Under the pieces are notes generated by a model. It ran no database searches. It saw only the letters and a program-made list of their open reading frames with translations, and was not told where the DNA came from. Positions 44,881-53,613 of a stretch of DNA of 64,000 bases are shown here, piece after piece (within the stretch, counting starts at the first letter, position 1; every line of letters starts with the position of its first letter). The stretch comes from Desulfobacteraceae bacterium. GTDB lineage: Bacteria; Desulfobacterota; Desulfobacteria; Desulfobacterales; Desulfobacteraceae. The position numbers and the translations under genes are program-made. Where the stretch lies: the NCBI GenBank assembly GCA_016743945.1, contig JADGFI010000005.1:186001-250000 (forward strand), read 5' to 3'.

Positions 44881-45774
44881 TCATCCCTCCCCTGGGCCGT
44901 CCTTGTGAACGGACCAGATCATGGCTCCCCGGCACACCGGTTTTTCAGGTCGGTACTCCCCGTCCGGACATTGGGTGTTTACATAATCGGCAATCAGATC
45001 CTGGGCCTCAGGAGTGATCTCCATGTGGGATTCAAAAAAGTTGACAAAATGGCGGATGGTATGCTCCCGGTCCCAGTTGATTTCCTTGTTCCACCAGGAA
45101 AAGGTCAGGTCCGGGCGAAGGCCCATGGCATAGAGCAGGTTGAAAGGATAGATGAGGTCATGGGTTTTTTTGGGCATGGGCGCATTGAAAAATTTTTTCC
45201 AGAGCGGGGCAAACTGCTGGTGCATGCCCGGGCCGGAAAACCCGCTCATATAGCAAAACTCCCGGGATGCCCCCATCATCTTCTTTAAGGTATCAGGGCC
45301 GTCAATACCCGGGGTCATGGAGGCAAAAACCAGGTCAAAGCTCTTCTTATAGTTGCTTTCTTCCAGGTCCACCTCCTGCCAGGTGTGCTGGTCAATGGTG
45401 ATGTTGGTCACCCCTTCTGCTTCCATCCTGGCGGCGATGATATCGGTCATGCCACGGGCAGGTTCAAGGGCGGTGACATGGGCGCAGTGCCGGGCCATGG
45501 GCAAAGCCCAGGATCCCGGACCCGCACCGATATCCAGAACCCGGGTTTTGGGTGTAAGAATTTTTCTGTCAACAAGCAGCCGGATGGTATTGTTTCGCCT
45601 TTGTGTGGCCTTTTGCTTGCCGGTGCGCTGGGCAAAGTCCTTTGCCATCTTGTTCCACCGGGTTATCTGTGCCTGTTCCGGGTTCTTGTCCACGGGGGTC
45701 TGAGACCTGGACCGGTCAATTGCTGCCTGCCACTCTGATTCCCAGAAAGCCTGGGAAGCCACTTGGTTATCCAT
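44881..45774 (-). CDS. Class I SAM-dependent methyltransferase in the TonB/ABC operon
   Basis: 297 residues from the ATG at 45774 (AAGGAA upstream, spacing 9). An ATG at 45801 that overlaps the receptor stop (ATGA) is the alternative. SAM motif I is VLDIGAGPGSWALPMARHC (~79-97), then VTALEPARGM, and FDLVFASMTPGID as motif IV region. The C-terminal part, with PFNLLYAMGLRPDLTFSWWNKE, is like methyltransferases found beside metal-uptake genes. No signal peptide, so it acts in the cytoplasm, perhaps on the imported compound or on a metallophore. The substrate is not known. Confidence 0.85.
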   Translation of the reverse strand: MDNQVASQAFWESEWQAAIDRSRSQTPVDKNPEQAQITRWNKMAKDFAQRTGKQKATQRRNNTIRLLVDRKILTPKTRVLDIGAGPGSWALPMARHCAHVTALEPARGMTDIIAARMEAEGVTNITIDQHTWQEVDLEESNYKKSFDLVFASMTPGIDGPDTLKKMMGASREFCYMSGFSGPGMHQQFAPLWKKFFNAPMPKKTHDLIYPFNLLYAMGLRPDLTFSWWNKEINWDREHTIRHFVNFFESHMEITPEAQDLIADYVNTQCPDGEYRPEKPVCRGAMIWSVHKDGPGEG

Positions 45775-45797
45775 GGTGTATGTTCCTTTTTTTATGG

Positions 45798-47936
45798 TCA
45801 TATTTTTATACTGAAAGAAAAACCGAATGTCCGGTCCGTTGCCGGATACCCGGAGGTGTCATAGTAGGACTCGTCCATCAAATTTCTGACATAAAGGTTC
45901 AAGGTGCCGTTTCTAAGCCAGCCGACCTGTTCGAAACATTTGTATTTAACCCCCAGATCCACCACGCTGTGGGCGGGAATATCCACTTCCCTGAAGGTCC
46001 AGACACCTGGGGAGATCTCATTGGAGTCCTCGGTGGTTTCATCGCTTTGAAAGGTGTAGTCCAGCATCAGGGTGACCTTTTCGTTCAGGGCATAGCGCAG
46101 TCCCCCTCCCACCTGGTGTTCTGCCCGCTGGTCCAGTTCAGTTTCACCGGCCGGTTCGTCGCCCTGGTTGGAGAACCGCTGCCAGGCCCAGGTCAGGTAA
46201 AAGGAGAGCTCGTCGGTGAGATGGCCCCCCAGTTCCAGGGTGGTGGCGTGGCGGTAAACCTCTTCCAGGTTGATTTTATAGTCGCTGAACCGAAGCGCCC
46301 CTTTATCACCTCCCGAATTTTGAGCATAGGTCCTGTTGGTGGCGATGTAATCCTTGATGTCGTAGAAGGCATACCCCATCTTCAGGTTGATGTCATGCCA
46401 GAGCCTTCTGTTGAAGACAAGATCATAGCCGATCCCATGTTCCGGATCCAGAAAGATGCCGGCTGGTCGGCCCTGGGGGTTATAGTCACCGTGGTAATCC
46501 GGGGCCCGCCAGATCTTGCTGATTCCGGCGGACAGGGAGGTGTCCCGAAGCCAGGAAGCCAGACGATCCATCTTCCAGGTGGTAAAACTCTTGGGGATAA
46601 GCTGATCAAATTGACGTTCCACATACCTGCCGTAGGCGGCATTCCAATACCTGCTGCCGTTCCAGTTGCTCGTCCAGTTGTTCACATCCTCGTAGCGCAG
46701 GCCCAGGGTGACATCAACACTGGGAATGATACCCCACTTGTGCTGGGCAAAGGCTCCTTTTTTTCTGATCCGTTCGGTCTTGGTGTCGTCCACGCCCACA
46801 TCATAGAGCTGGGCTAGGTCAAATCCTACAGTGGTGGTCTGGTTGCCGGCCCATTGAATCTCGTCTGTAACCTTGGCGCCGTGCTGCCACCATTTTGTTC
46901 GCCAGGTGGAATAATAGGTGCCCAGGGAGTGGTCTTTTTTGTTTACCCAGTCCCAATAGTCCCGGTCCCGGATATCTTCTCCGTAATAGGCGCTAACGTT
47001 GATCCTGTTGATGCCAAGGGACTGGGCGTAGGCGAGGCGGTAAGTCTGGGACTTGCTGTCCCAGGTGGGTTCCTGCCAAGGCTGAAAGACGCTTCCGGCC
47101 ACCTCGGGATAGGAAGAATCCCAGTCTGTTGCCCCGCTTTCTGTCGTGCCGGGATTGTTGACCGCGGTGTTGCGGTCAATGTCCGAAAGCGAGGCCGAGA
47201 TGGTAATATATCCGTCCTGGGGCAGCAGCAGACCCAGGCGGGCGAACCCGGTGTTCATATGGGTCTCACTGTGGCGCAGATACCCGTCGGTCATATAGTT
47301 TTGAAAGGCCAGATCATAGGTGAAGTTGTCCACGCCCCCCTGGATGACTGCGGTATTTGAAAAGGTGTTATAGGAGGAATAGCCGGTGGTCAGGGTTAAC
47401 TCCGGCACCCGGGTCTGCCAGTACCTGGGTGCCCGGGTTTTCATGTTGATGACACCGCCGATGCCCTTGGCATCGTAGAAGGCCCAGTGGGGGCCGGGCA
47501 GGATTTCGACGGATTCCAGCAAAAAGCTGGGCAGGGTGGCCCAATCTATGATATTGCTGGATTTTCTTCCCCCGGTTTTCAGTAGGGTGACCCCGTCCAT
47601 GGCCGTTACAAAGCGTTTGGAACTGAATCCGTTCAGATAGACGCTATCCACTCCGGGATCCAGGTCGGATGCGCCCCTGAAATCCACGATGGCCAGGGTC
47701 TTGAACGCATCCAGTACGGAATTGGTCGGGCCGATGAAATCTATTTTGTCCAGTTCAATGGTGGTCTTGGCGGGGGTGGAGGTATAGCCCGGGGCGCCGG
47801 CCTTTCCCTCCACGACCAGTTCGTCCATCTGCTGGACCTGGGTATTGGTTTGTGTTTGCTTTGCCTGAACAGGGGTCAGGCAAAGAAACAAGAAAATAGT
47901 CGTCAATACAAGGGCGCGGTGCGTCATCCATTTCAT
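45798..47936 (-). CDS. TonB-dependent outer-membrane receptor
   Basis: 712 residues. Signal peptide ~1-25 ending PVQA; TonB-box-like MDELVVEG at ~37-44; plug domain (~50-165) with VDFRGASDLDPGVDSVYLNGF and VEILPGPHWAFYDAKGIGGVINMKTRAP; then a 22-strand-type barrel with many aromatic-rich strands, ending in SFSIKI. It takes up a scarce large ligand across the outer membrane using energy from the TonB complex encoded upstream. Siderophore-like, corrinoid or nickel-chelate ligands are all possible. Downstream methyltransferase and ABC genes are translationally coupled or nearly so. Confidence 0.93.
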   Translation of the reverse strand: MKWMTHRALVLTTIFLFLCLTPVQAKQTQTNTQVQQMDELVVEGKAGAPGYTSTPAKTTIELDKIDFIGPTNSVLDAFKTLAIVDFRGASDLDPGVDSVYLNGFSSKRFVTAMDGVTLLKTGGRKSSNIIDWATLPSFLLESVEILPGPHWAFYDAKGIGGVINMKTRAPRYWQTRVPELTLTTGYSSYNTFSNTAVIQGGVDNFTYDLAFQNYMTDGYLRHSETHMNTGFARLGLLLPQDGYITISASLSDIDRNTAVNNPGTTESGATDWDSSYPEVAGSVFQPWQEPTWDSKSQTYRLAYAQSLGINRINVSAYYGEDIRDRDYWDWVNKKDHSLGTYYSTWRTKWWQHGAKVTDEIQWAGNQTTTVGFDLAQLYDVGVDDTKTERIRKKGAFAQHKWGIIPSVDVTLGLRYEDVNNWTSNWNGSRYWNAAYGRYVERQFDQLIPKSFTTWKMDRLASWLRDTSLSAGISKIWRAPDYHGDYNPQGRPAGIFLDPEHGIGYDLVFNRRLWHDINLKMGYAFYDIKDYIATNRTYAQNSGGDKGALRFSDYKINLEEVYRHATTLELGGHLTDELSFYLTWAWQRFSNQGDEPAGETELDQRAEHQVGGGLRYALNEKVTLMLDYTFQSDETTEDSNEISPGVWTFREVDIPAHSVVDLGVKYKCFEQVGWLRNGTLNLYVRNLMDESYYDTSGYPATDRTFGFSFSIKI

Positions 47937-48010
47937 TTATGGTCTCCCGGTTTTGTTTAAATCAGTCATTAAAACCCGGTCTGATATCCCTTTTCAGCGC
48001 CATTGACGAA

Positions 48011-48045
48011 GGGAAGACATAATGGTATTAAATCTTATGTCTCCC
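48011..48045 (-). promoter_or_regulatory. Inverted repeat upstream of the TonB receptor gene
   Basis: AGACATAA and TTATGTCT are perfectly complementary, separated by 12 bp (within 48014-48042). GGGA/TCCC extend the arms with one bulge. It lies ~75-110 bp before the receptor start and could be a dimeric-repressor operator or an RNA hairpin in the leader. Confidence 0.5.
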
Positions 48046-48068
48046 GGATTCGTCCTGGAACATGTTAC

Positions 48069-48113
48069 AAAGGCAGCCGCATCATCCTTGCCCGGAGCGC
48101 GGCTGCCTTTTTT
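48069..48113. terminator. Bidirectional hairpin between the TPR and TonB-receptor genes
   Basis: AAAGGCAGCCGC (48069-48080) pairs perfectly with GCGGCTGCCTTT (48099-48110). TTT follows on the plus strand, and on the minus strand the stem ends in TTT with few further T's. It probably ends or attenuates the DUF3450-to-TPR transcript before the receptor operon. Confidence 0.65.
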
Positions 48114-48154
48114 GTGTGTAAAGGTTTCAGCCGGAATGGTGCTGGGTTGCAGGT

Positions 48155-49486
48155 TTACATGGGAGTTGTCCTTTTCAGCTGGGCCATGGCGGCCATGGCA
48201 TCCTTGCGGTGCCGCTTGAACAGGGCAGCCTTTTCAAAGGCGCTGCGGCTGGCCTTAAGGTCATTGTGCTGCCAGGCCGCATACCCTGCCATTAGCCATG
48301 CCTGGCCTTTCTGGGGGCAGTCGCCCCGGGCTGCCATGCGAAAGGCCGCGTTCGCCGATTCAAAGGCTTTGGCCTCGTAGAGCAGATCCCCCTTGAGCAA
48401 GAGCATTTCAGGATCACAGGCCTTGGGGTCAAAGCGGTTCAACAGGGCCAGAGCCTTATCTGATTTGTCCAGCTGTCGGTAGGCAGTTACCAGGCGCTGG
48501 ATCATCTGTTTTTGTCCTTTGGCATCCAGGGGGGTGTCCCGGGTTTCGGCCAGAAGGGTTTCATAGGTGCGAACCGCCCGGCCCGGGATCTCAAGCTGGA
48601 GACTTAAATCTGCAAACAGCTTTTTTTCTTCCCGGGTCAGGGGGGAAAGAAATCCGTAGACAATGAGGTCATCCAGGGCCTGGGGATAATGGCCCAGGCC
48701 CAGGCGGATATGGACCAGGGCCTTCCACCATTTGGCCACGGTGCAGTCTTGCCGGGAAAGGGTTGTGGCATAGGCGAGCGCCTGGTTCAGGTCGTCGGTC
48801 TGTAAATAAATTTGGAGCAGGGTTTCCTGCCATCGGATTTTTTTTGCGCCTGTGGCCTGGGCCGCAAGCTCCCGGACTACGGGAACGGCCCGTTTCCAAT
48901 GGCTGGCTGTCATCAGGGCATTGGCAAAGTTTTCCTGCCACTGGCGCACCACCTGGTGCGGGTGGGCGGCAAAGAGGCGCTCAAAATGGCCGATGGCGGC
49001 TTCGGCCCGGCCATGGGCCAGGGTCATGACTGCGCTGTAATAAAGATAATTTGCCTGTCTGGGCTCTGACAGCTCATAGGCGGCCAGGAAGGCCTGTGCT
49101 GCCTTGTTGAACTGGCTTGCGTCCGAGTAGACCTTGGCCAGGTTAACCCGGGCATCCATGAAATCCGGTGCCAGTTTGAGTGCAGCCAGATAGGCGGATT
49201 CGGCATGGGGATAATCCGGGATCATCAGGTAACAATTTCCAAGGGCCAGGCAGACCAGAGGATGGGTGCAGGCACAAGTCCGGGCGCCGGCCCGGATCAG
49301 GACAATGGCGCTGTTGTAATCATTTTGGTCCATCAGGGTCCTAACCTTGATGAGCAGGCGCTGGTCCGAGAAAGAAAGATCCTTTCCCAGGTCCTTTGCC
49401 CCGTTGGCATGGGCCTGGGGAATGACCAGGCCGGCAAGGCCTGCCCAGATCAGGATCATGAATATCAGGGGATGTCTATGTGTCAT
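48155..49486 (-). CDS. Exported TPR-repeat protein of the TonB system
   Basis: 443 residues. Signal peptide ~1-28 (ILIWAGLAGLVIPQAHA). The mature part is tetratricopeptide-like helices: AIVLIRAGARTCACTHPLVCLALGNCYLM, YLAALKLAPDFMDARVNLAKVY and AKAFESANAAFRMAARG. Such proteins accompany DUF3450/TonB clusters, where they are thought to help in periplasmic assembly or in contact with TonB. It starts 8 bp after tonB. Confidence 0.85.
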   Translation of the reverse strand: MTHRHPLIFMILIWAGLAGLVIPQAHANGAKDLGKDLSFSDQRLLIKVRTLMDQNDYNSAIVLIRAGARTCACTHPLVCLALGNCYLMIPDYPHAESAYLAALKLAPDFMDARVNLAKVYSDASQFNKAAQAFLAAYELSEPRQANYLYYSAVMTLAHGRAEAAIGHFERLFAAHPHQVVRQWQENFANALMTASHWKRAVPVVRELAAQATGAKKIRWQETLLQIYLQTDDLNQALAYATTLSRQDCTVAKWWKALVHIRLGLGHYPQALDDLIVYGFLSPLTREEKKLFADLSLQLEIPGRAVRTYETLLAETRDTPLDAKGQKQMIQRLVTAYRQLDKSDKALALLNRFDPKACDPEMLLLKGDLLYEAKAFESANAAFRMAARGDCPQKGQAWLMAGYAAWQHNDLKASRSAFEKAALFKRHRKDAMAAMAQLKRTTPM

Positions 49487-49494
49487 GGGTCACC

Positions 49495-50181
49495 TCAATT
49501 TAATTCAAAGCGGATGCGTGTCCGAGCTCGTGTTCTCACCGTTTCCCCGAGGATGGTTCCCGGTTTGAACCGCCAGGCGGACAGGCATTGGATAACGTTT
49601 TTGTTAAAAATTTTTTCCGGTTGGGCTGCTATAACCTTGATTTCTTCCACCAGGCCCTGGTCCGTGACCACGAATTCCACATCCACCCAGCCTTCTATGC
49701 CCCGGCGCTTGGCCTTAAAGGGATAGACCGGCGGAATCCTGGACAGCACGGTCAGGGGCTGGTCCAGATCCCCCGGGGAAAACAGGGTGGAAAGATTCAG
49801 GGTGGAAAGCGAATTTCCCATGACATCGGGCAGCACCAGGGTCTGGGGGCCGCCCGGCAGCTGGATGTTGATCTCAAAGGGCAGGGCCAGGGCGTGAAGG
49901 ACCGGGCGGTTGGCCGGGGCTTTGGCCGGGGCGTTGGGCTGTTTTTTTTCGATTATAGGCTTGGGCTTTTTTTTAACCGGTTCCATAGTTTTGCGTTTGA
50001 GCCGGGTCAGCTGGATCTGGGGGATCATGGGGCCCAGGGACAGGGGGGGGGGCGACGGCTTCATGAGCGTCGGGATCAGGGCGAACAGGGCCAGGTTCAG
50101 GGCCAGGGTACAGGTGACTGCCCCGGCCCAGGCCCACCAGTTCCCATTGAGGATGAGATAGCTGTCCCTCGCCTGTGTCAT
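49495..50181 (-). CDS. tonB: TonB protein
   Basis: 228 residues from the ATG at 50181, which overlaps the exbD stop (ATGA). One N-terminal helix (~13-37), a proline/lysine-rich periplasmic spacer (PVKKKPKPIIEKKQPNAPAKAP), and a C-terminal TonB domain (~135-228) with YPFKAKRRGIEGWVDVEFVV and CLSAWRFKPG. It transduces proton-motive energy from ExbB/ExbD to the receptor. The spacer is short compared with E. coli TonB. Confidence 0.93.
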   Translation of the reverse strand: MTQARDSYLILNGNWWAWAGAVTCTLALNLALFALIPTLMKPSPPPLSLGPMIPQIQLTRLKRKTMEPVKKKPKPIIEKKQPNAPAKAPANRPVLHALALPFEINIQLPGGPQTLVLPDVMGNSLSTLNLSTLFSPGDLDQPLTVLSRIPPVYPFKAKRRGIEGWVDVEFVVTDQGLVEEIKVIAAQPEKIFNKNVIQCLSAWRFKPGTILGETVRTRARTRIRFELN

Positions 50182-50597
50182 TGTCCCTCCGGCAGTGCCG
50201 CGGCCAGGGATACATTGGTGGCGCCGGCCATGCGGCAACCGTCCATGACCTGGATGGCCGTGCCCGTGCTGGAGGCGGTGTCCGCCACCACCACCACGGC
50301 ACCCTCCGGGTTTTCGGCCAGGGCCCGCTCGGTGTTGGCCCGTACCGCACGGATGTCAATTTCACGGTGGTCCATGAAGATCCGGTTCTGGTTGTCCACG
50401 GCAATGAGGATGGTGGCCTTGGGATGCACAGTGGCCGTGGATGCCGTGGGCCGTGTCACCTCAATGCCGGTCTCCTTGACAAAGCTGGTGGTGACCAGAA
50501 AAAAGATCAGCAGAATAAAGACCATGTCAATGAGGGGGGCGATGTCCAGTTCCAGTGTTCCTTTTTTATGCTTTCTGCTTGCCGATATGTTTAACAT
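50178..50597 (-). CDS. exbD: ExbD/TolR-family protein
   Basis: 139 residues. One N-terminal helix with the conserved proton-carrying Asp in IAPLIDMVFILLIFFLVTTSF, preceded by a short basic cytoplasmic tail; periplasmic domain follows (ILIAVDNQNRIFMDHREID; VVVVADTASSTGTAIQVMDGCRMAG). It forms the proton channel with ExbB. The start is 15 bp after the exbB stop. Confidence 0.95.
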   Translation of the reverse strand: MLNISASRKHKKGTLELDIAPLIDMVFILLIFFLVTTSFVKETGIEVTRPTASTATVHPKATILIAVDNQNRIFMDHREIDIRAVRANTERALAENPEGAVVVVADTASSTGTAIQVMDGCRMAGATNVSLAAALPEGQ

Positions 50598-50612
50598 GGT
50601 TTTTCCAGTAAT

Positions 50613-51224
50613 CTATATGTGTCGTTTCAGATAAAGCCCCACCCGCAGGATGCGCTGGCTCAATGTGTCGGCCCGCCGTTCCAGAAACCCTTTCATGTAT
50701 AGCCCCGGGATGGCCACGATGAGTCCTGTCTGGGTGGTGATCAATGATTGGGAAATGCCGCCGGCCATGGCCTTGGCATTGCCCGTACCGAAGATGGCCA
50801 GCACGTCAAAGGTGGTGATCATGCCCGTGACCGTTCCCAGTAGCCCCAGAAGCGGGGCCATGGCTGCCAAGACCCCGATGAGGGCCAGAAACCGGGGAAG
50901 CCTTCGGTTGATCCGGGCCACGGCCGCATCCAGCAGGTGTCGGTCCAGTTGGCGGTTTCCCGTGCGGCTGTTCATGAATTGCGTAACCAGCAGGCTGACC
51001 GCCCCCCGGTATTTCTCAGGATCGGGCATCTTGTCCTGGCGGATGAGGTCAAGGGCTGTGCGTGCGGTCATGTTCCTGGGGTAAAGCCGTCGAAAAAAAA
51101 AGGCCCGCTCGATGATTAAAAGCCACATGGCAAGGCTCAAGAAAATCAACGGGACCATGACCACGCCCCCGGCCTGGATCAGATCGGCCGTGGGCATGAG
51201 AACCTTTTGGATCCAACCTTCCAT
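50613..51224 (-). CDS. exbB: ExbB/MotA/TolQ-family proton channel protein
   Basis: 203 residues with three helices. Conserved region LIGVLAAMAPLLGLLGTVTGMITTFDVLAIFG followed by GGISQSLITTQTGLIVAIPGLYMKGFLERRAD. Start and the stop of the longer ExbB-like gene overlap by one base (TGATG). With ExbD it forms the energising complex for TonB. Confidence 0.94.
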   Translation of the reverse strand: MEGWIQKVLMPTADLIQAGGVVMVPLIFLSLAMWLLIIERAFFFRRLYPRNMTARTALDLIRQDKMPDPEKYRGAVSLLVTQFMNSRTGNRQLDRHLLDAAVARINRRLPRFLALIGVLAAMAPLLGLLGTVTGMITTFDVLAIFGTGNAKAMAGGISQSLITTQTGLIVAIPGLYMKGFLERRADTLSQRILRVGLYLKRHI

Positions 51225-52672
51225 CAGACCCCCTGGGGTTTTTGGATAATATTTATCAGGGCAACGGCCTTTTCTTCCATCAGGCCCACGGTGTTTTCCA
51301 CCTCCCGGTTGAGAAGGGTGTGGACCAACATGATGGGAATGGCCACGGAAAGGCCCAGCATGGTGGTGACCAGGGCCTCGGAAATTCCGCCGGACATCAT
51401 TCTGGGGTCCCCTGTGCCGTGCATGGTAATGACATGAAAGGTATCAATCATGCCGGTGACCGTTCCTAAAAGTCCCAAAAGCGGGGCAATGGCCGCCAGC
51501 ATTCCCATGGTGGATAAAAACCGTTCCATGGGGGGGATCTCCCTCAGGATGGCTTCCTGGACGGTGTTTTCCATGTCTTCCCTGGGCAGTTCCCGGCTGG
51601 TGAGCCCTGCCCGGATAACCCGGATCACGGGATTTTTGGCATATTGGGCACAGGTCTCCTGGCAGGAGAGCCAGTTTCGGGCGACTGCCGAAGCTTCAAT
51701 CTGGAAAACAACCTTTTCAAGCTTGATTTTCCGGCGCAGCAAGGACCAGAGGCGCTCTGTGGCAATGAGGCCGCCGATGGCCAGAATGGCCAGGATGGGC
51801 CAGACAATGGGACCGCCCTTGGGAATCTGGTCCCAGAGGCTGAGTTTGTAGGTGAGCTGGCTTAGGGCAGCACCCCGGGAGATGTCCATGGGCACGGCAT
51901 CCCTTTTGCCTTCCATATACTGGATGATCTTTTTCCCCATGCTGGCCGAGGGCAGCCGGGACAGGGCAAACAGCTTGCCCTCCCCCGGGGTGTAGCTTAA
52001 AAATCCGGTTTCCGTTGCCAGCTCATAGGCTGCGGTAAAGCCGCCCAAAAGGAGGACCCGGGCGTCAACCGTCTTTCCGGTGCGGTCCACAATGGCGGCT
52101 GTTTCAAGGTTGACCGCCCCGCCCTGGCGAATCCGGTCAAAAAGCAGGCCTGCCATTTTCCGGATATGGTCCATTCCCGGAAACACAGACTGTTCGGCAA
52201 TGGCCTTTAGAAAGACCGTGTCCGGGTGATAGACCCCGGATAGAAAACTGCTGCTCAAAAAGGTGTCAATGTCCTTGGCGTTCATGCGGATGACCCCGGA
52301 CAATTCTCTGACCATGCCCTGGGATTCCTCAAGCTGCCGGGACAGGATGGTATCTTCTTGGGTAAGGGTTTGGTTTTCGGTTTCCAGGGCCTTGATATCT
52401 TTCTTAAGGTCCCGGGCCTGTTCTGTCAGACGGGCAATGGTCCGGTCCAGGGCTTTTCGGTCCTGGGTGATCTTTTGCCTTGCCCGAGCAGCTGCCTCCT
52501 GGGCTGTGTGCAGTTCCCGGGCGGCCTTTTGTCGCATGGTGGCCTCGATTTTTCCGGCCTCCATGGGAACCAGCCGGAGATCCTGCCCCCATGCCGGTGC
52601 TGCAAAGAGGTAGATCCCGCACAGGAGAACGGATATCATCATGATACAGGTATCTATAACTTGCGATTTCAT
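51224..52672 (-). CDS. Long ExbB-like protein with periplasmic coiled-coil domain
   Basis: 482 residues. Signal peptide ~1-29, then a periplasmic coiled coil (~40-125, with ARARQKITQDRKALDRTIARL), a globular region (~130-265), a helix near 285-305, and a C-terminal ExbB core (AAIAPLLGLLGTVTGMIDTFHVI; GGISEALVTTMLGLSVAIPIMLVH). This long form is like TtpC-type components of DUF3450/TonB2 systems, thought to span the periplasm and link the motor to TonB or the peptidoglycan. Start overlaps the DUF3450 stop (ATGA). Confidence 0.9.
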   Translation of the reverse strand: MKSQVIDTCIMMISVLLCGIYLFAAPAWGQDLRLVPMEAGKIEATMRQKAARELHTAQEAAARARQKITQDRKALDRTIARLTEQARDLKKDIKALETENQTLTQEDTILSRQLEESQGMVRELSGVIRMNAKDIDTFLSSSFLSGVYHPDTVFLKAIAEQSVFPGMDHIRKMAGLLFDRIRQGGAVNLETAAIVDRTGKTVDARVLLLGGFTAAYELATETGFLSYTPGEGKLFALSRLPSASMGKKIIQYMEGKRDAVPMDISRGAALSQLTYKLSLWDQIPKGGPIVWPILAILAIGGLIATERLWSLLRRKIKLEKVVFQIEASAVARNWLSCQETCAQYAKNPVIRVIRAGLTSRELPREDMENTVQEAILREIPPMERFLSTMGMLAAIAPLLGLLGTVTGMIDTFHVITMHGTGDPRMMSGGISEALVTTMLGLSVAIPIMLVHTLLNREVENTVGLMEEKAVALINIIQKPQGV

Positions 52673-53451
52673 TGGACGGCTATCCTTCCCAGGGGCAGGT
52701 CCAAGATCTCCACGGGTTTGCGCTTGGATCCCATATCAACCGCTTCCTGGATGTCTTTGAGATAATTGTTTTCAAGGGGTTCCCAGTTTTTTTGGGCTAT
52801 GTTGTAGGCCCCGCATTGCTGCTTGTCCAGAGTCTGGTAAAAGAGGCTGAGACGACCCAACCTGAAAATGTTGACCAGGGTATCCTGGCCGGACAGGTCA
52901 ATGGTTTGCTGATAGACTTCAACGGTCTGGCCGTACTCCGCCTCCACCATCAGGGCCTCCATGATTTTTCTGAACCGTTCGCTCACCGGAACCTTTGGGT
53001 CATATGCCAGGGCTTCTATCGCCCCTAACCGTTTGGCGCGCTCCTCCTGCAAAAAGGGCAGGTCCCGGTGAAAAATATCCTGGACCTGTTCAAGAAGCTG
53101 ATCCAGGAAGGGGGAAATCTGGGCCGAAATCTGGGCAATATCTGACAATTGCTGTCTTTTTTGGTCAACCCTTGCGGTCAGGGCTTTTTTCTGATCCGTC
53201 TGCCGGGCACTTTGCGCTTCAAGGGCCTTGATCTGTGTTTCAAGGTCTTCAAACAGTTTTGTTTTTTTCTCTCGTTCATCCCGCCATTGAGACTTGGCTG
53301 CCTGGGTGGTCTGCTCTATTTGGACAGCCTTGTGAACGGGGGCTTCAATCTGCTTTTCCACGTTCCCGGCCCTGACCGGCCAGGGCCGGGCAAGGACGGT
53401 CAGCACACAGATCAGCACCGCTAAATATGGTAAATTCCTGTTTTTATCCAT
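52669..53451 (-). CDS. DUF3450 periplasmic coiled-coil protein of the TonB system
   Basis: 260 residues from the ATG at 53451 (GGAAAAGACC upstream); upstream codons to 53523 lie in a terminator-like hairpin and are rejected. Signal peptide ~1-28, coiled coil (~35-110, EDLETQIKALEAQSARQTDQ), then the conserved DUF3450 region RDLPFLQEERAKRL and QQTIDLSGQDTLVNIFRLGRLSLFYQTLD, near-terminal GRIAVQ. These proteins are consistently found with long ExbB, ExbB, ExbD, TonB and TPR genes, as here. It is the first gene of the cluster. Confidence 0.9.
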   Translation of the reverse strand: MDKNRNLPYLAVLICVLTVLARPWPVRAGNVEKQIEAPVHKAVQIEQTTQAAKSQWRDEREKKTKLFEDLETQIKALEAQSARQTDQKKALTARVDQKRQQLSDIAQISAQISPFLDQLLEQVQDIFHRDLPFLQEERAKRLGAIEALAYDPKVPVSERFRKIMEALMVEAEYGQTVEVYQQTIDLSGQDTLVNIFRLGRLSLFYQTLDKQQCGAYNIAQKNWEPLENNYLKDIQEAVDMGSKRKPVEILDLPLGRIAVQ

Positions 53452-53494
53452 GGTCTTTTCCTTAAGCTTGGGCCTGCACCAACATGCCCTGAAA

Positions 53495-53554
53495 ATTAAA
53501 AAAGGCCAAGAATTCCAGTTCACCGGTATTACCGGTGTCTGGCCTTCTTGGCCT
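53495..53554 (-). terminator. Terminator-like hairpin in the leader of the TonB operon (possible attenuator)
   Basis: On the minus strand AGGCCAAGAA pairs with TTCTTGGCCT (53545-53554 with 53503-53512, 10 bp). Inside lies a second stem CCAG..CACCGGTA/TACCGGTG..CTGG, and the outer stem is followed by TTTTTAATTTT. It lies ~44 bp before the DUF3450 start and ~70 bp after the presumed transcription start. It may attenuate the operon, or end the upstream Yip1 gene transcript. Confidence 0.75.
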
Positions 53555-53613
53555 GGTATCGTTATGTATGACCTACTCTTTTTTTTTACTTCACCTGCGC
53601 CTTCTTGACGCTT

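Noticed and set aside
45603..46817. 404-residue open frame on the plus strand inside the TonB receptor gene
   Set aside because: It lies wholly opposite the receptor and the methyltransferase start, has no family resemblance, and long antisense frames are expected in GC-rich DNA.
49588..50634. 348-residue plus-strand open frame opposite tonB and exbD
   Set aside because: Low-complexity Gln/Gly/Arg-rich translation typical of an antisense shadow of the real genes.
53521..53537. CACCGGTA-T-TACCGGTG as a stand-alone repressor operator
   Set aside because: It is nested inside the larger leader hairpin with a U-run, so an RNA structure explains it better; a dual role remains possible.
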